The notes beneath the pieces are model-generated. The model saw only the letters and a list, made by a program, of their open reading frames with translations. It did not search any database and was not told where the DNA came from. Positions 19,124 through 28,720 of a DNA stretch of 64,000 nt are shown in pieces. The translations under genes and the position numbers were made by a program. Each line of letters opens with the position of its first letter. The first letter of the stretch is position 1. Source of the DNA: Phaeobacter sp. 11ANDIMAR09 (GTDB taxonomy: Bacteria > Pseudomonadota > Alphaproteobacteria > Rhodobacterales > Rhodobacteraceae); contig NZ_LIKT01000012.1 in the NCBI RefSeq assembly GCF_001294455.1, positions 62,001 to 126,000 of the forward strand. The letters run 5' to 3'.

Positions 19124-19213
19124 GTGCGACAGGATTGCTTTCGGCCTGGGCCGGGTGCAGTTGTGCCGTTCGTTATCGCCTTGGGTGACGTGTCAAACCT
19201 ATAGGAGATACCC

Positions 19214-19654
19214 ATGACACACACCCGCTACGCCTTTATCAAGGCCCAATGGCATGCCGATATCGTTGACCAGGCTCTGCTTGGCTTTACCCAGCTTATC
19301 CCCGCCGAACAGGTTGATGTCTTTGACGTGCCAGGCGCGTTTGAGATGCCGCTGATGGCACAGGATTTGGCCAAGACCGGCACCTATGCCGCCGTGGCCT
19401 GCGCCGCCTTTGTGGTAGACGGCGGTATCTACCGCCACGATTTTGTCGCCCAATCCGTTGTCGACGGGCTGATGCGCGTCGGGCTGGATACCGGCGTTCC
19501 AGTGCTCTCTGTCTCGCTGACCCCGCACCAGTATCAAGAGACGGATCATCACAATGCCATCTACCGCGCCCATTTTGTCGACAAAGGCCGCGAAGCTGCT
19601 CAGGCCGCACTGATGATAGCCAAATCGCGGCAAAAACTGGCTGCAGTTGCCTAG
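19214..19654 (+). CDS. ribH2: 6,7-dimethyl-8-ribityllumazine synthase, type II
   Basis: Makes the direct riboflavin precursor from ribitylaminouracil and dihydroxybutanone phosphate. 146 residues. FIKAQWHADIVDQA at the N-terminus, FDVPGAFEMPL, and the active-site VDGGIYRHDFVAQSVVDG with the catalytic histidine; these features match the decameric RibH2 enzymes of Brucella and Mesorhizobium rather than icosahedral RibH1. Not next to ribD/ribE/ribBA, so it is probably a second, flavin-regulated copy, controlled by the riboswitch upstream. Confidence 0.93.
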   Translation: MTHTRYAFIKAQWHADIVDQALLGFTQLIPAEQVDVFDVPGAFEMPLMAQDLAKTGTYAAVACAAFVVDGGIYRHDFVAQSVVDGLMRVGLDTGVPVLSVSLTPHQYQETDHHNAIYRAHFVDKGREAAQAALMIAKSRQKLAAVA

Positions 19655-19691
19655 AACTTTCTGGCGGTGGTGGGCCTGCAAGCCCACCGCC

Positions 19692-20384
19692 CTACCCCAG
19701 ATAAGCCTTTAACACTGGTGGCGGGTTGTCCAACAGCTCCGCCGTAACCAGCGGTGGCTGCGCCCTGCCCTCAGCCACCAAGATCACCTGATCCGCAATA
19801 CGGCGCGCATCCCTGGGATCATGGCTGACCATCAATACAGTGGCACCTGTTTCACTGACGATCTCTGCCACCAGATCCAACATTTCATTCTTCAAAGCTG
19901 GCCCAAGCGCGGCAAAGGGCTCATCCAGCAGCAGGATATCGCGGCGCTGCAACAGCACTCGCGCCAGAGCCACCCGGCTTTGTTGCCCCCCCGAGAGTTC
20001 CGCTGGTTTGCGGGCTGCCAGATCCCCCAGGCCCACACGGCTCAGCGCCTGTTGCACCTGGTCCTGCTCGGGCCGGGACAAACGCAGATTGGCCCGCAGC
20101 CCCAGCCCCGCGTTCTGTGCCACAGTCAGATGGGGAAACAGATTTCCATCCTGAAACAGCATCGCCACCGGCCGCTGGCCCGGCGCCCGCTCCGTCAAAT
20201 CATCCCCCTGCCAATACAACCGCCCCGCGCGCAGGGGCAAGAAGCCGGCAATCGCCTCGATCAAGGTAGACTTCCCCGCCCCCGAAGGGCCGATAATGGC
20301 CAGTTTTGCTCCGGCTTCGACCTGCAGGTCCGCCGAGAGGGAAAAGCCGCCATTCTCTATTTCACAGCTCTCAAGCCTCAGCAT
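19692..20384 (-). CDS. thiQ: Thiamine ABC transporter ATPase
   Basis: 230 residues. Walker A GPSGAGKST (about residues 33-41), signature LSGGQQSRVALAR, Walker B ILLLDEPFAALGP, switch histidine VSHDPRDA. Last gene of thiBPQ, overlapping thiP by 14 bases. Powers uptake of thiamine or its phosphates. Divergence in family naming is possible (other short ABC ATPases), but context and the TPP riboswitch upstream settle it. Confidence 0.92.
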   Translation of the reverse strand: MLRLESCEIENGGFSLSADLQVEAGAKLAIIGPSGAGKSTLIEAIAGFLPLRAGRLYWQGDDLTERAPGQRPVAMLFQDGNLFPHLTVAQNAGLGLRANLRLSRPEQDQVQQALSRVGLGDLAARKPAELSGGQQSRVALARVLLQRRDILLLDEPFAALGPALKNEMLDLVAEIVSETGATVLMVSHDPRDARRIADQVILVAEGRAQPPLVTAELLDNPPPVLKAYLG

Positions 20385-21927
20385 GCCAACGGCCTCCGCG
20401 ATCCAGAATCCAAAATGCGCCCATCGCCAGAATCAACAGCAATAGCGCCGCCCCGGCCGCCGCCTCCATCCTATAGGCGCCCATCAGGCGGTAGACCTGC
20501 AACGGCAGAGTTGCCACCTCTGGGTCAGCAAATAGGGTAATGACGCCCAGATCTCCCATCGACAGAGCCGCCGCCAACCCGGCCGCAAAGCCGATCTGCG
20601 CCCGCATCCGCGGCAGGAACACCCACCACCAGAACGGCCCGCCCGCCATATTCAGCGATAGCGCCAGCCTGCCGTAGCGCGCCATGACCTCACGGGCGCG
20701 CGGCACCAGAATGCGCAGCGCAAAGGGCAACGCCATCACCGCATTGACCAGCGCCGTGACCGGCAACGCCAATGCAAAGGGATCGGCAAAGGGATAGATC
20801 ACGATGAACAATCCGGTGCCAATCACCAATGGCGAGGCCGCCAGTCCCAGGATGCCTGCGACCTCGATCAATGTGCTGCGCCCCGTGGCCACAGCTGCCG
20901 CCATCGGCAGGGCCAAGATCAACAATAGCAGTGTGCTCACCGCCGCCACGAGCACTGAAGTCAGCGCCGCCACCCAGACCGAAGCCTGCAGCAGAAACAT
21001 CCCGGATATTCCCGCAACAGCCATCGCCGATAGCGGCAGGATCAGAAACAGGGTCGCAAACAAAATCCAACCCGCATCCAAACAGCGCGCCAGCATCGTC
21101 TCGCCATCCCAGCGCCGCAGAGCCCGGTCCAACCCGACCCCGACCCCTTCATTGTCTGCAACCCGCAACGCCGCAAACCCCGCCACACCGGTCAACCCCA
21201 GCTGCACCGCCGACAACAGCGCAGCGCGGCCCAGATCAAAATCAAAACGAAAGGCCTGATAGATCGCCAGCTCGATCGTGGTCGCCCGCGGGCCCCCTCC
21301 CAGGGTCAACGCCACAGCAAAGCTCGACAGGCAGATGGCAAACACCACCGCCAGGGCACCGGGAACCACGCGCCGTAGCATGGGCGCTTCCAGCAACTGC
21401 CAGATGGCAGCAGGACCTGCATTCAACTGCGCCGCCAGCCGAAACCGCTCCGCCGGGATTTCCTGCCAACCCTGCAGAATCAACCGTGTCGCCAGCGGCA
21501 GGTTAAAAAACACATGCGCCAGCACCACGCCATGCAGCCCATAGATCTGCAGGGGTTCTAGCCCAAAGAACACCAGGATTTGACTGATCCAGCCTGCGCG
21601 GCCAAAAACCGCTAATAATCCCAGAATGGCCACGATCACCGGCAGGATAAAGGGCGCGCCCAACAACGCGATCAGTAGTGACCGCCCCCGAAAGCGACGG
21701 CGGGCCAGCGCCCGGGCCACCCCGATGGCCAGCCCGACGCTCAGCCCCGCCGACAGCAGAGCCTGCATCAGCGTAAAACGAAGCGCCGCCCAGTCAGAGG
21801 GGCCAAAACCACTCCCTGCCTCTGCCCGCAAGGCCACCGCCACCAGCGTTCCCAGAATCAGGGCCGCCACCAAAAAGGCGGCCCCCCTTCCGGAAACCGC
21901 GCTTATTGGCTGAGCGCGTCGAGCCAT
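20371..21927 (-). CDS. thiP: Thiamine ABC transporter permease
   Basis: 518 residues, a double-length permease with two binding-protein-dependent transport domains and about twelve hydrophobic segments. EAA-type loops are visible in each half (RLAAQLNAGPAAIWQLLEAP and YGRLALSLNMAGGPFWWWVF). Overlaps thiB by 25 bases and thiQ by 14, consistent with one translationally coupled operon. ThiP of E. coli is 536 residues. Confidence 0.92.
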   Translation of the reverse strand: MARRAQPISAVSGRGAAFLVAALILGTLVAVALRAEAGSGFGPSDWAALRFTLMQALLSAGLSVGLAIGVARALARRRFRGRSLLIALLGAPFILPVIVAILGLLAVFGRAGWISQILVFFGLEPLQIYGLHGVVLAHVFFNLPLATRLILQGWQEIPAERFRLAAQLNAGPAAIWQLLEAPMLRRVVPGALAVVFAICLSSFAVALTLGGGPRATTIELAIYQAFRFDFDLGRAALLSAVQLGLTGVAGFAALRVADNEGVGVGLDRALRRWDGETMLARCLDAGWILFATLFLILPLSAMAVAGISGMFLLQASVWVAALTSVLVAAVSTLLLLILALPMAAAVATGRSTLIEVAGILGLAASPLVIGTGLFIVIYPFADPFALALPVTALVNAVMALPFALRILVPRAREVMARYGRLALSLNMAGGPFWWWVFLPRMRAQIGFAAGLAAALSMGDLGVITLFADPEVATLPLQVYRLMGAYRMEAAAGAALLLLILAMGAFWILDRGGRWHAEA

Positions 21928-22880
21928 TCCGCCAATGCGCCATCGCGCATCTCTGCCGCCTCATCCGCCGACAACAGCAGCGATTTTGCAGGTGTGATCA
22001 GGGTTTCAAAACCCTCAGGCAGGCCCGCTGCAGGTGTCACAGCCGGATACATCCAATTGGTCGTCGGAATGATCGACTGAAAGGCTTCAGACACCATAAA
22101 CCCCATGAACTCCTGCGCCAGTTCCGGCTGATCGCTGCCTGCCAGAATGCCGGCGACCTCAACCTGCATGTAATGACCTTCGGCAAAAGAGGCCGCCGCT
22201 TTTGAGCCATCCTCCTCGGCGATCAGGTGGTAGGCAGGCGATGTGGTATAGGACAGCACCATATCCGCCTCGCCCTCCAGAAACAGGCCATAGGCTTCGG
22301 ACCAGCCTTTGGTCACGGTGACCACATTATCCGCCAGATCTGCCCAGATCGCCGGAGCCTCCGCGCCATAGGCCGCCTTGACCCACATCAGCAGCCCCAG
22401 ACCAGGGGTTGAGGACCGCGGATCCTGAATGACAATCTTCATATCACTGGCGCCCAGCGCCTTGAAATCACCCGGCACAGTGGCATCGGCATTATGAACA
22501 AAGGCAAAGTAGCCCCAGTCATAGGGGGCAAAAGTGGCATCCTCCCAGGCCAGCGGCAGGCTGTACTCAGCCGTCACCCCATGCTCGGCAAAAAGACCGG
22601 TCGCCGCTGCCGCAGCGGTCAGATTGGTATCCAGCCCCAGCACCACATCCGCGTCAGAGCGCGCGCCTTCCAGCTTGATGCGGGCCAGCAAGGCCGCCCC
22701 ATCTCCGGCCCCGACCAATTTCAGATCACAGCCACACTGGGCTTCAAAGGCCGCTTCCACCGCAGGGCCAGGGCCCCAATCGGACACAAAGCTGTCATAG
22801 GTATAAACAGTCAACTCGGGCTTCTCGGCGTAGGCCGCCGAGGCGCTCAAGACTGCTGCTGCAAAAACGGAATACTTCAT
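21903..22880 (-). CDS. thiB: Thiamine-binding periplasmic protein
   Basis: 325 residues from ATG 22880, which has a near-perfect ribosome site AAGGAGGATGCC. Signal peptide [18 protein letters not shown]. Mature start [19 protein letters not shown] and [17 protein letters not shown] are typical Thi[28 protein letters not shown] is the ligand-lobe signature. First gene of the operon, 44 bases after the TPP riboswitch. Confidence 0.94.
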   Translation of the reverse strand: MKYSVFAAAVLSASAAYAEKPELTVYTYDSFVSDWGPGPAVEAAFEAQCGCDLKLVGAGDGAALLARIKLEGARSDADVVLGLDTNLTAAAAATGLFAEHGVTAEYSLPLAWEDATFAPYDWGYFAFVHNADATVPGDFKALGASDMKIVIQDPRSSTPGLGLLMWVKAAYGAEAPAIWADLADNVVTVTKGWSEAYGLFLEGEADMVLSYTTSPAYHLIAEEDGSKAAASFAEGHYMQVEVAGILAGSDQPELAQEFMGFMVSEAFQSIIPTTNWMYPAVTPAAGLPEGFETLITPAKSLLLSADEAAEMRDGALAEWLDALSQ

Positions 22881-22923
22881 GGCATCCTCCTTTGCGGCAT
22901 CGGGCAAGGGTGGAGGAACTCCG

Positions 22924-23008
22924 AAACCTTCCCTCCGCCGGTTCTAGCCGGTTCAGGTTCTACGGGTCTGCTCTCAGCCAAAGATCTCCTTGGCACCCCG
23001 AGGTATTT
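22924..23008 (-). promoter_or_regulatory. TPP riboswitch (THI element)
   Basis: Minus strand, 5' to 3': TACCTCGGGGTGCC, GGCTGAGAGC, ACCCGTAGAACCTGAACCGG, then CCGGCGGAGGGAAGGT; P1 is formed by ACCT at the start and AGGT at the end. Standard size. It precedes thiBPQ and would shut the transporter off when thiamine diphosphate is plentiful. Confidence 0.95.
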
Positions 23009-23068
23009 AATCTCCTAGGCCGCGACGACCGCAAAGGCAAGCCCAGCCCTCGCCAAAGCTGCCGGTTT

Positions 23069-23123
23069 CATTTGGCCCAAAATATCCCGGGGGAGCCGCC
23101 AAAGCGGCGGGGGCAGCGCCCCC
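23069..23123 (-). repeat. Composite extragenic repeat, copy C
   Basis: Minus strand: GGGGGC/GCCCCC hairpin (23109-23123), GCCGC/GCGGC hairpin (23096-23108), CCCGGGATATTTTGGGCC, ending in AAATGA. Lies between the TPP riboswitch and aroC. Confidence 0.6.
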
Positions 23124-23227
23124 TCTTCCCTCTCCCCCTATCGCACACTGGGGCAAACGAACTGCAATACCCCTTGAGCCACGGGCCGCGCCTCGCTAAG
23201 CACGTCTCGCAAAGGAGATCCCGCCCC

Positions 23228-24334
23228 ATGTCGATGAACAGCTTTGGCCATCTTTTCCGCGTCACCACCTGGGGCGAAAGCCACGGACCGGCGCTGGGGG
23301 CAACCGTGGACGGCTGCCCACCCAATGTTCCGCTGGAGCCCGCCATGCTGCAACAGTGGCTTGATCGGCGCCGCCCTGGCCAGAACAAAAACACCACCCA
23401 GCGCAATGAGCCAGATGCCGTTAAAATCCTCTCTGGGGTTTTTGACGGCAAAAGCACCGGCACGCCGATCCAGCTGATGATCGAAAACACCGATCAGCGT
23501 TCTAAGGATTACGGCGATATTGCGCAGACCTTCCGCCCCGGCCATGCCGACATCACCTATTTCCAGAAATACGGCAATCGCGATTATCGCGGCGGCGGAC
23601 GTTCCTCCGCCCGGGAAACCGCGGCCCGTGTCGCTGCCGGTGGTGTTGCACGTGAAGCGATCAAGGCCCTGGCGCCAGATCTGCAGATTACCGGCTATAT
23701 GACCCAGATGGGCGAGATGGAAATCGACCGCTCCCGCTTTGACTGGGAGGCCATCGGCCAGAATGATTTCTGGATCCCCGACGCCGGTGCGGTTCAGGAT
23801 TGGGAGGATTACCTCCAGGGTCTACGCAAGGCGCATGATTCCGTTGGCGCCGTGGTCGAGGTGGTCGCGCGCGGCGTCCCAGCCGGCATTGGCGCCCCCG
23901 TTTATAACAAACTCGACACCGATCTGGCGGCGGCGATGATGTCCATCAACGCCGTGAAGGCCGTGGAAATCGGCGAAGGCATGAATGCCGCCCGCCTCAA
24001 GGGATCTCAGAATGCTGATGAGATCTTCATGGGCAATGACGGCCAACCGGTCTATTCCTCCAACCATGCCGGCGGCATCCTTGGGGGGATCTCGACAGGT
24101 CAGGACGTGGTTGTACGCTTTGCGGTCAAGCCGACCTCCTCGATCCTGACCCCACGCCAATCGATCCGCAAGGATGGCACTGCTGCCGAGGTGATCACCA
24201 AGGGGCGCCATGACCCTTGCGTTGGCATCCGTGCCGTACCGGTGGCCGAGGCGATGATGGCCTGCGTCCTCCTGGACCACCTGCTGCTGCATCGTGGGCA
24301 GGTTGGCAGCAACCAGGGCCATATCGGCGAATGA
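23228..24334 (+). CDS. aroC: Chorismate synthase
   Basis: Last step of the shikimate pathway, converting EPSP to chorismate with reduced FMN. 368 residues from ATG 23228 (AAAGGAGA upstream). [37 protein letters not shown] and the end NQGHIGE are signature regions; [14 protein letters not shown] and SILTPRQSI are also conserved. A frame open further upstream would cross the TPP riboswitch and is not coding. Its stop overlaps the start of the HD-domain gene. Confidence 0.96.
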   Translation: MSMNSFGHLFRVTTWGESHGPALGATVDGCPPNVPLEPAMLQQWLDRRRPGQNKNTTQRNEPDAVKILSGVFDGKSTGTPIQLMIENTDQRSKDYGDIAQTFRPGHADITYFQKYGNRDYRGGGRSSARETAARVAAGGVAREAIKALAPDLQITGYMTQMGEMEIDRSRFDWEAIGQNDFWIPDAGAVQDWEDYLQGLRKAHDSVGAVVEVVARGVPAGIGAPVYNKLDTDLAAAMMSINAVKAVEIGEGMNAARLKGSQNADEIFMGNDGQPVYSSNHAGGILGGISTGQDVVVRFAVKPTSSILTPRQSIRKDGTAAEVITKGRHDPCVGIRAVPVAEAMMACVLLDHLLLHRGQVGSNQGHIGE

Positions 24335-25017
24335 GCTTGAAACCGCTTCAGGTCAAACTGCGCCGTATTGCCGAAGTCCAAATGGCGCAGGACCCAGCCC
24401 ATGATATTGCGCATCTGGACCGCGTCTGGGCCAATGCCCATCGGATCGCCCTGGAGGAAAACAGGGATGAGCCGGGGCGCGTCGACCTCCGAGTGTTGAT
24501 CGCCGGCGCCTATCTGCACGATCTGGTCAATCTGCCGAAGGACCATCCAGAGCGAGAGGCCGCTTCACGGCTCTCGGCGGAGAAATCAGAGCCTATCCTT
24601 GAGGGTTTGGGCTACTCGGCGACCGAAATCGCCGCTTCCCAGCACGTGATCGAGGCCCATAGTTTCTCTGCCGGTTTGCCCGCAAACAGCCTAGAGGCTC
24701 TGATCCTGCGCGATGCCGACCGACTGGATGCGCTGGGGGCTGTGGGCATTGCGCGCACCTTTATGGTTGCGGGCACCATTGATCGTCCTCTGTGTGATGC
24801 AGATGATCCTTTTGCGGCCAACCGGCCCTTGGATGATCAGACCTGGTCGATTGACCACTGGCATCTCAAGCTGTTGAAACTCCCCGGTGACATGGCCACG
24901 GATAAGGGCCGCAAGATCGCCCGCAAACGCGCGCGTCTGATGCTCGCCTATCTGCGGCAACTGGCCAAGGAAATGGATACCGAGCTTCCAGACCACTGGG
25001 CCGAATTGCTGAGATGA
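24331..25017 (+). CDS. HD-domain phosphohydrolase (YedJ-like)
   Basis: 228 residues; ATG overlaps the aroC stop by four bases. Metal ligands of the HD fold are visible: H in [16 protein letters not shown] in [15 protein letters not shown] in [14 protein letters not shown], and the late D in [18 protein letters not shown]. This order matches the YedJ group of predicted nucleotide or phosphate-ester hydrolases. The substrate is not known. Coupled to both aroC and the following transporter gene. Confidence 0.85.
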   Translation: MSLKPLQVKLRRIAEVQMAQDPAHDIAHLDRVWANAHRIALEENRDEPGRVDLRVLIAGAYLHDLVNLPKDHPEREAASRLSAEKSEPILEGLGYSATEIAASQHVIEAHSFSAGLPANSLEALILRDADRLDALGAVGIARTFMVAGTIDRPLCDADDPFAANRPLDDQTWSIDHWHLKLLKLPGDMATDKGRKIARKRARLMLAYLRQLAKEMDTELPDHWAELLR

Positions 25018-25958
25018 TCGCAATCCTCGCCATCACCTTTCCCATCTATGCCGCTCTGGCACTTGGCTATCTGGTGGTCTGGAAAGGCTGGTTCAGTGCG
25101 GAGGAGATGCGTGTCTTTGGCCGCTATGTGCTCAACATTGCCCTGCCGGCGCTGATCTTTTCGGCGGTCGCCTCGCGCAGTCCGGCCCAAGTCTTTCAGC
25201 CCGGCTATGTCTCTGTCTATGCGCTGGGCGGGCTCGCAACCGTGGCGCTGGCCTATCTGCTGTTCACCCTGCGCGGGGTCGATCCACAAAGGCGTGCTTT
25301 GGGCGTGATGGGATCGACCTGCCCGAACAACGGCTTTATCGGCTATCCAATCATGCTCTTGGCTTTCCCGGATCTGGCTGGCGTCATTCTGGCGCTGAAC
25401 CTCTTGGTCGAAAATCTGATCCTGATCCCGCTGTGCCTGTTGTTGGTTGAGCTTGCAAGCGGCAGCCCCGGGCACCCAATTCTGCCGCGCCTGGGACGCA
25501 TTCTGCTGGGCCTGGCCAAGATGCCAATGCTGATCGCTTTGGCCCTCGGAATGCTGGTCTCGCTCATCGGCGTGCCGCTGCCCGGTCCAATGATGCGGTT
25601 TGTCGACATGCTCGCGGTTTCAGCCGGAGCGATATCGTTGTTGGTGATTGGCGGGTCGCTGGTGGGCTTGCCCTTGCATGGCAACCGTTCGCTTGCGGCA
25701 CAGATCAGCGCCTCGAAACTGTTGCTGCATCCGGCCCTGGTTGCGCTGAGTGCGACTGTTCTGCTGGCCTCTGGGCTGATCACGCTGACGCCGGAGTTGC
25801 ACAGTGCCGCTATCCTGTCGGCCGCGATGCCGATGTTTGGCATCTATACCGTTCTGGCCCAACGCCAGGGGTTGGAGGGGGCTGCGAGCCTTGCCATGCT
25901 CACGGCAACCAGCCTGGCTTTTGTCACCCTGACCGCCCTGCTCTGGGGTCTGACCTGA
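25014..25958 (+). CDS. AEC family transporter
   Basis: 314 residues with about ten hydrophobic segments in two halves; auxin-efflux-carrier family members export or import organic acids or similar anions. Conserved features include LALGYLVVWKGWFS at the start, VLNIALPALIF, and GSTCPNNGFIGYPIMLLAF with the central N-x-G-F-x-G-x-P motif. ATG overlaps the upstream stop by four bases. No substrate can be assigned. It converges on matB without a clear terminator in the 36 bp between. Confidence 0.85.
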   Translation: MIAILAITFPIYAALALGYLVVWKGWFSAEEMRVFGRYVLNIALPALIFSAVASRSPAQVFQPGYVSVYALGGLATVALAYLLFTLRGVDPQRRALGVMGSTCPNNGFIGYPIMLLAFPDLAGVILALNLLVENLILIPLCLLLVELASGSPGHPILPRLGRILLGLAKMPMLIALALGMLVSLIGVPLPGPMMRFVDMLAVSAGAISLLVIGGSLVGLPLHGNRSLAAQISASKLLLHPALVALSATVLLASGLITLTPELHSAAILSAAMPMFGIYTVLAQRQGLEGAASLAMLTATSLAFVTLTALLWGLT

Positions 25959-25994
25959 TCTGGTAAGACTGGCTATAGTTTAGACCCTAATAAG

Positions 25995-27506
25995 TCACTT
26001 TTGAGCAAACAGATCCCCATAGTCCTCGCGTAGAGCCTTCTTCTGCACTTTACCCATGGTGTTGCGCGGCAATTCAGCAACCAGCTCGATCCTTTTGGGC
26101 TGTTTGAACTTGGCGAGCTGATCTGACAGGACCTCGGCAATCCTCTCTGCGCTGATGCTGTGCTCTGCGGACGGGACGACAATGGCCACCACCGCCTCAC
26201 CAAAATCTGGATGCGGCACACCGATCACTGCGCTTTCCAAAACACCCGGCAGATCGTCAATCAGGCTCTCGACCTCCTTGGGGTAGACGTTAAAGCCCCC
26301 GGTGATGACCAGATCCTTTTGCCGCCCAACAATGGTGATATAGCCATCCGCGTCTTGCCGCGCGAGATCACCGGTGATGAACCAACCATCCGCCTGTAGT
26401 TCCTCGGCGGTTTTTTCCGGCATCTGCCAATAACCCTGAAAAACGTTTGGTCCACGCACTTCCAAAACACCGGTTTCGCCCAGGGCGACCTCGTGGCCCT
26501 GCTCCATGATCCGGGCCTCAACCCCGGGCAGTGGAAAGCCAATAGTGCCGGCGCGACGCTCGCCCTCATAGGGGTTGGAGGTGCTCATGTTGGTTTCCGT
26601 CATTCCGTAGCGTTCCAGAATACGGTGCCCGGTGCGCGCCTGCCATTGCTCGTGGGTGTCCACCAGCAAGGGGGCCGAACCGGAGATGAACAGCCGCATA
26701 TTGGCCGCATGCTCCGGCGTCAGCCGCGCGTCCTGCAACAGACGTGTATAGAAGGTTGGCACTCCCATAAGCGCGGTTGCCTGCGGCATGGCCTGTAAAA
26801 TCTGATCCGCGTTAAAGCCGGACAGGAATACCACACGCGCCCCGGCAAAAAGCGCCACATTGGTCGCCACAAACAGCCCATGGGTATGAAAGATCGGCAG
26901 GGCATGGATCAGCACATCACGCTCGGTGAACTGCCAATAGTCCCGCAAAGTCAGCGAATTGGACGCCAGGTTGTCATGGCTCAGCATCGCGCCCTTGGAA
27001 CGCCCGGTGGTGCCCGAAGTATAGAGGATGGCGGCCAAATCATCCGGCCCACGTGACACCGGCGTAAAGCCACCACGCCCGACGACCGAATCTGTCAACG
27101 TGCCCAGTCCCTTGGCATCCAGCGTCACCACCCGCGCCGCGCCCGCGATAGCCGCGACCTCCTCGATGCGCGCGGGATCACAAACCACCACACGCGGCGT
27201 GGCGTCGCCGAGGAAATAGGCCACCTCAGCTGCGGTATAGGCTGTGTTCAATGGCAGAAAGACAGCGCCCGCCATGACGGTTCCCAAGTAAAGCTGGATC
27301 GCTTCGATGGTCTTTTCCACCTGCACCGCTACCCGGTCTCCGGGTTTTACCCCCATAGCCACTAGCGCTGCCGCATTGCGTTCCGCCCCGGCGTAGAGCT
27401 CGCCATAGGTGACACTGGCGCGGGCCGGGAACGATGCAAAGTTGCGGGTTTCCTGCCCCTTGCTGGCCGCGTGCAACTGCGAAATCAGATGGTTATCATC
27501 ATACAT
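25995..27506 (-). CDS. matB: Malonyl-CoA synthetase
   Basis: ATP-dependent ligation of malonate (or methylmalonate) to CoA. 503 residues from ATG 27506 (GAGGAG upstream), the same size as Rhizobium MatB. Adenylate-forming motifs: ILYTSGTTGRSKGAMLSH, YGMTETNM, GWFITGDLARQDADGYI, KDLVITGGFNVYPKEVE, and the acetylation-sensitive lysine near the end in PRNTMGKVQKKALRED. It could feed malonyl-CoA to fatty acid synthesis; no malonate transporter or decarboxylase is adjacent. Divergent from a DMT transporter. Confidence 0.9.
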   Translation of the reverse strand: MYDDNHLISQLHAASKGQETRNFASFPARASVTYGELYAGAERNAAALVAMGVKPGDRVAVQVEKTIEAIQLYLGTVMAGAVFLPLNTAYTAAEVAYFLGDATPRVVVCDPARIEEVAAIAGAARVVTLDAKGLGTLTDSVVGRGGFTPVSRGPDDLAAILYTSGTTGRSKGAMLSHDNLASNSLTLRDYWQFTERDVLIHALPIFHTHGLFVATNVALFAGARVVFLSGFNADQILQAMPQATALMGVPTFYTRLLQDARLTPEHAANMRLFISGSAPLLVDTHEQWQARTGHRILERYGMTETNMSTSNPYEGERRAGTIGFPLPGVEARIMEQGHEVALGETGVLEVRGPNVFQGYWQMPEKTAEELQADGWFITGDLARQDADGYITIVGRQKDLVITGGFNVYPKEVESLIDDLPGVLESAVIGVPHPDFGEAVVAIVVPSAEHSISAERIAEVLSDQLAKFKQPKRIELVAELPRNTMGKVQKKALREDYGDLFAQK

Positions 27507-27601
27507 GATGGGGGCTCCTCGGGGTTTTCCGCAATCTGCGCCAGGGGAGGCCGGGAAATCAACCCATTGATCTTTTTGTCGCAGGGGCGCAGGGTCCGCC
27601 C

Positions 27602-28543
27602 ATGGCCACATCCTTAACATCGCATCGACCCGTGCTTGCAATCACCCTTAAGGTGATCGCGATTGGCCTGTTCACCGGACTTTCCGCACTGATCAAGGCG
27701 GTCTCGGATGTGGTACCCGCTGGCGAAGCGGTGTTCTTTCGCTCCTTTTTTGCAATCCCTGTCATTGTTGTCTGGCTCACCCTGCGCGGGGAGATGAAAA
27801 ACGGATTGCGCACAAGCAGGCCCATGGGCCATGTGCTGCGCGGTTTGGTGGGCACCTCGGCCATGGCGATGACCTTTATGGGGCTGGGCATGTTGCCGCT
27901 GCCAGAGGTCACGGCTATCGGCTATGCGACACCGATCTTTACCCTGATACTGGCCGCCCTGTTCTTGGGAGAGCGAATTCGCCTAGTGCGGATCAGCGCC
28001 GTTGGCATTGGTTTGCTTGGGGTTCTGATCATGATCTACCCCCGGCTTTCCAGTGGCCTGGATATGTCCAGCACGGCTTTTGTCGGCGTTTTGCTCATTC
28101 TGGGCGCCACCGTGGCGCGTGGCTTTGTCCAGATCCATATCCGGCGCATGGTGATGACCGAGCAGACGGCGGCCATTGTCTTCTACTTTTCGGTCACCGC
28201 CTCGTTGCTATCGCTGCTGACACTGCCCTTTGGTTGGGTCCTGCCCGATTTCACAACACTCCTGTTGCTGGTTGGCGCCGGGCTCGTCGGCGGAGTGGCG
28301 CAGATCCTGGTCACCTCCTCTTACCGCTTTGCCCCAGCCTCGATGCTGGCCCCCTATGACTATGTCTCGATGCTCTTTGCAATCGTCATTGGTTACTTCT
28401 GGTTTGCGGAGCTGCCCACGCTGGTGATGCTCTCGGGGGCCTTTCTGGTGATCGTCGGCAATATTCTGGTGATCTGGCGCGAAAGCCGCCTGGGACTGGA
28501 GCGGGGCAAGGCGAAACCGCTGACGGATCCCAAGGGGGGATGA
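27602..28543 (+). CDS. DMT superfamily transporter (EamA)
   Basis: 313 residues with ten predicted transmembrane helices in two EamA repeats (about 15-150 and 165-295). FFRSFFAIPVIVVWLTLRG and LPLPEVTAIGYATPIFTLILAALFLGERI in the first half and the TSSYRFAPASMLAPYDYVSM segment in the second are typical of Rhodobacteraceae EamA exporters. Substrate unknown. Ends in a strong bidirectional terminator shared with ilvE. Confidence 0.88.
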   Translation: MATSLTSHRPVLAITLKVIAIGLFTGLSALIKAVSDVVPAGEAVFFRSFFAIPVIVVWLTLRGEMKNGLRTSRPMGHVLRGLVGTSAMAMTFMGLGMLPLPEVTAIGYATPIFTLILAALFLGERIRLVRISAVGIGLLGVLIMIYPRLSSGLDMSSTAFVGVLLILGATVARGFVQIHIRRMVMTEQTAAIVFYFSVTASLLSLLTLPFGWVLPDFTTLLLLVGAGLVGGVAQILVTSSYRFAPASMLAPYDYVSMLFAIVIGYFWFAELPTLVMLSGAFLVIVGNILVIWRESRLGLERGKAKPLTDPKGG

Positions 28544-28567
28544 AAGACCACAGCCAAGGGATCGCTG

Positions 28568-28623
28568 GCTCCGGGGTTTTGCGAGGCTCTGCCTCGCGCT
28601 CCGGGATATTTTCAGCCAAATGA
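28568..28623 (+). repeat. Composite extragenic repeat, copy D
   Basis: Hairpin GCGAGGC/GCCTCGC (28581-28597) then CTCCGGGATATTTTCAGCC and AAATGA. The GGGGGC hairpin of other copies is degenerate here. Lies between convergent genes. Confidence 0.5.
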
Positions 28624-28666
28624 AAAGCCCAGGGGCGACAACTGCACCGTCAGGTGCTGGTAGAGC

Positions 28667-28696
28667 AAAAGCGCGGAAGGGATCTTCCGCGCTTTT
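28667..28696. terminator. Bidirectional terminator
   Basis: Thirteen-pair stem AAAAGCGCGGAAG/CTTCCGCGCTTTT with GGAT loop, T-rich on both sides. Serves the DMT gene (plus) and ilvE (minus). Confidence 0.9.
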
Positions 28697-28720
28697 TCAA
28701 TTTGGGAACAGCAGAAAGGA

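Noticed and set aside
22892-23227. N-terminal extension of aroC
   Set aside because: Would run antisense through the TPP riboswitch and repeat copy C; chorismate synthase begins at MSMNSFGH.
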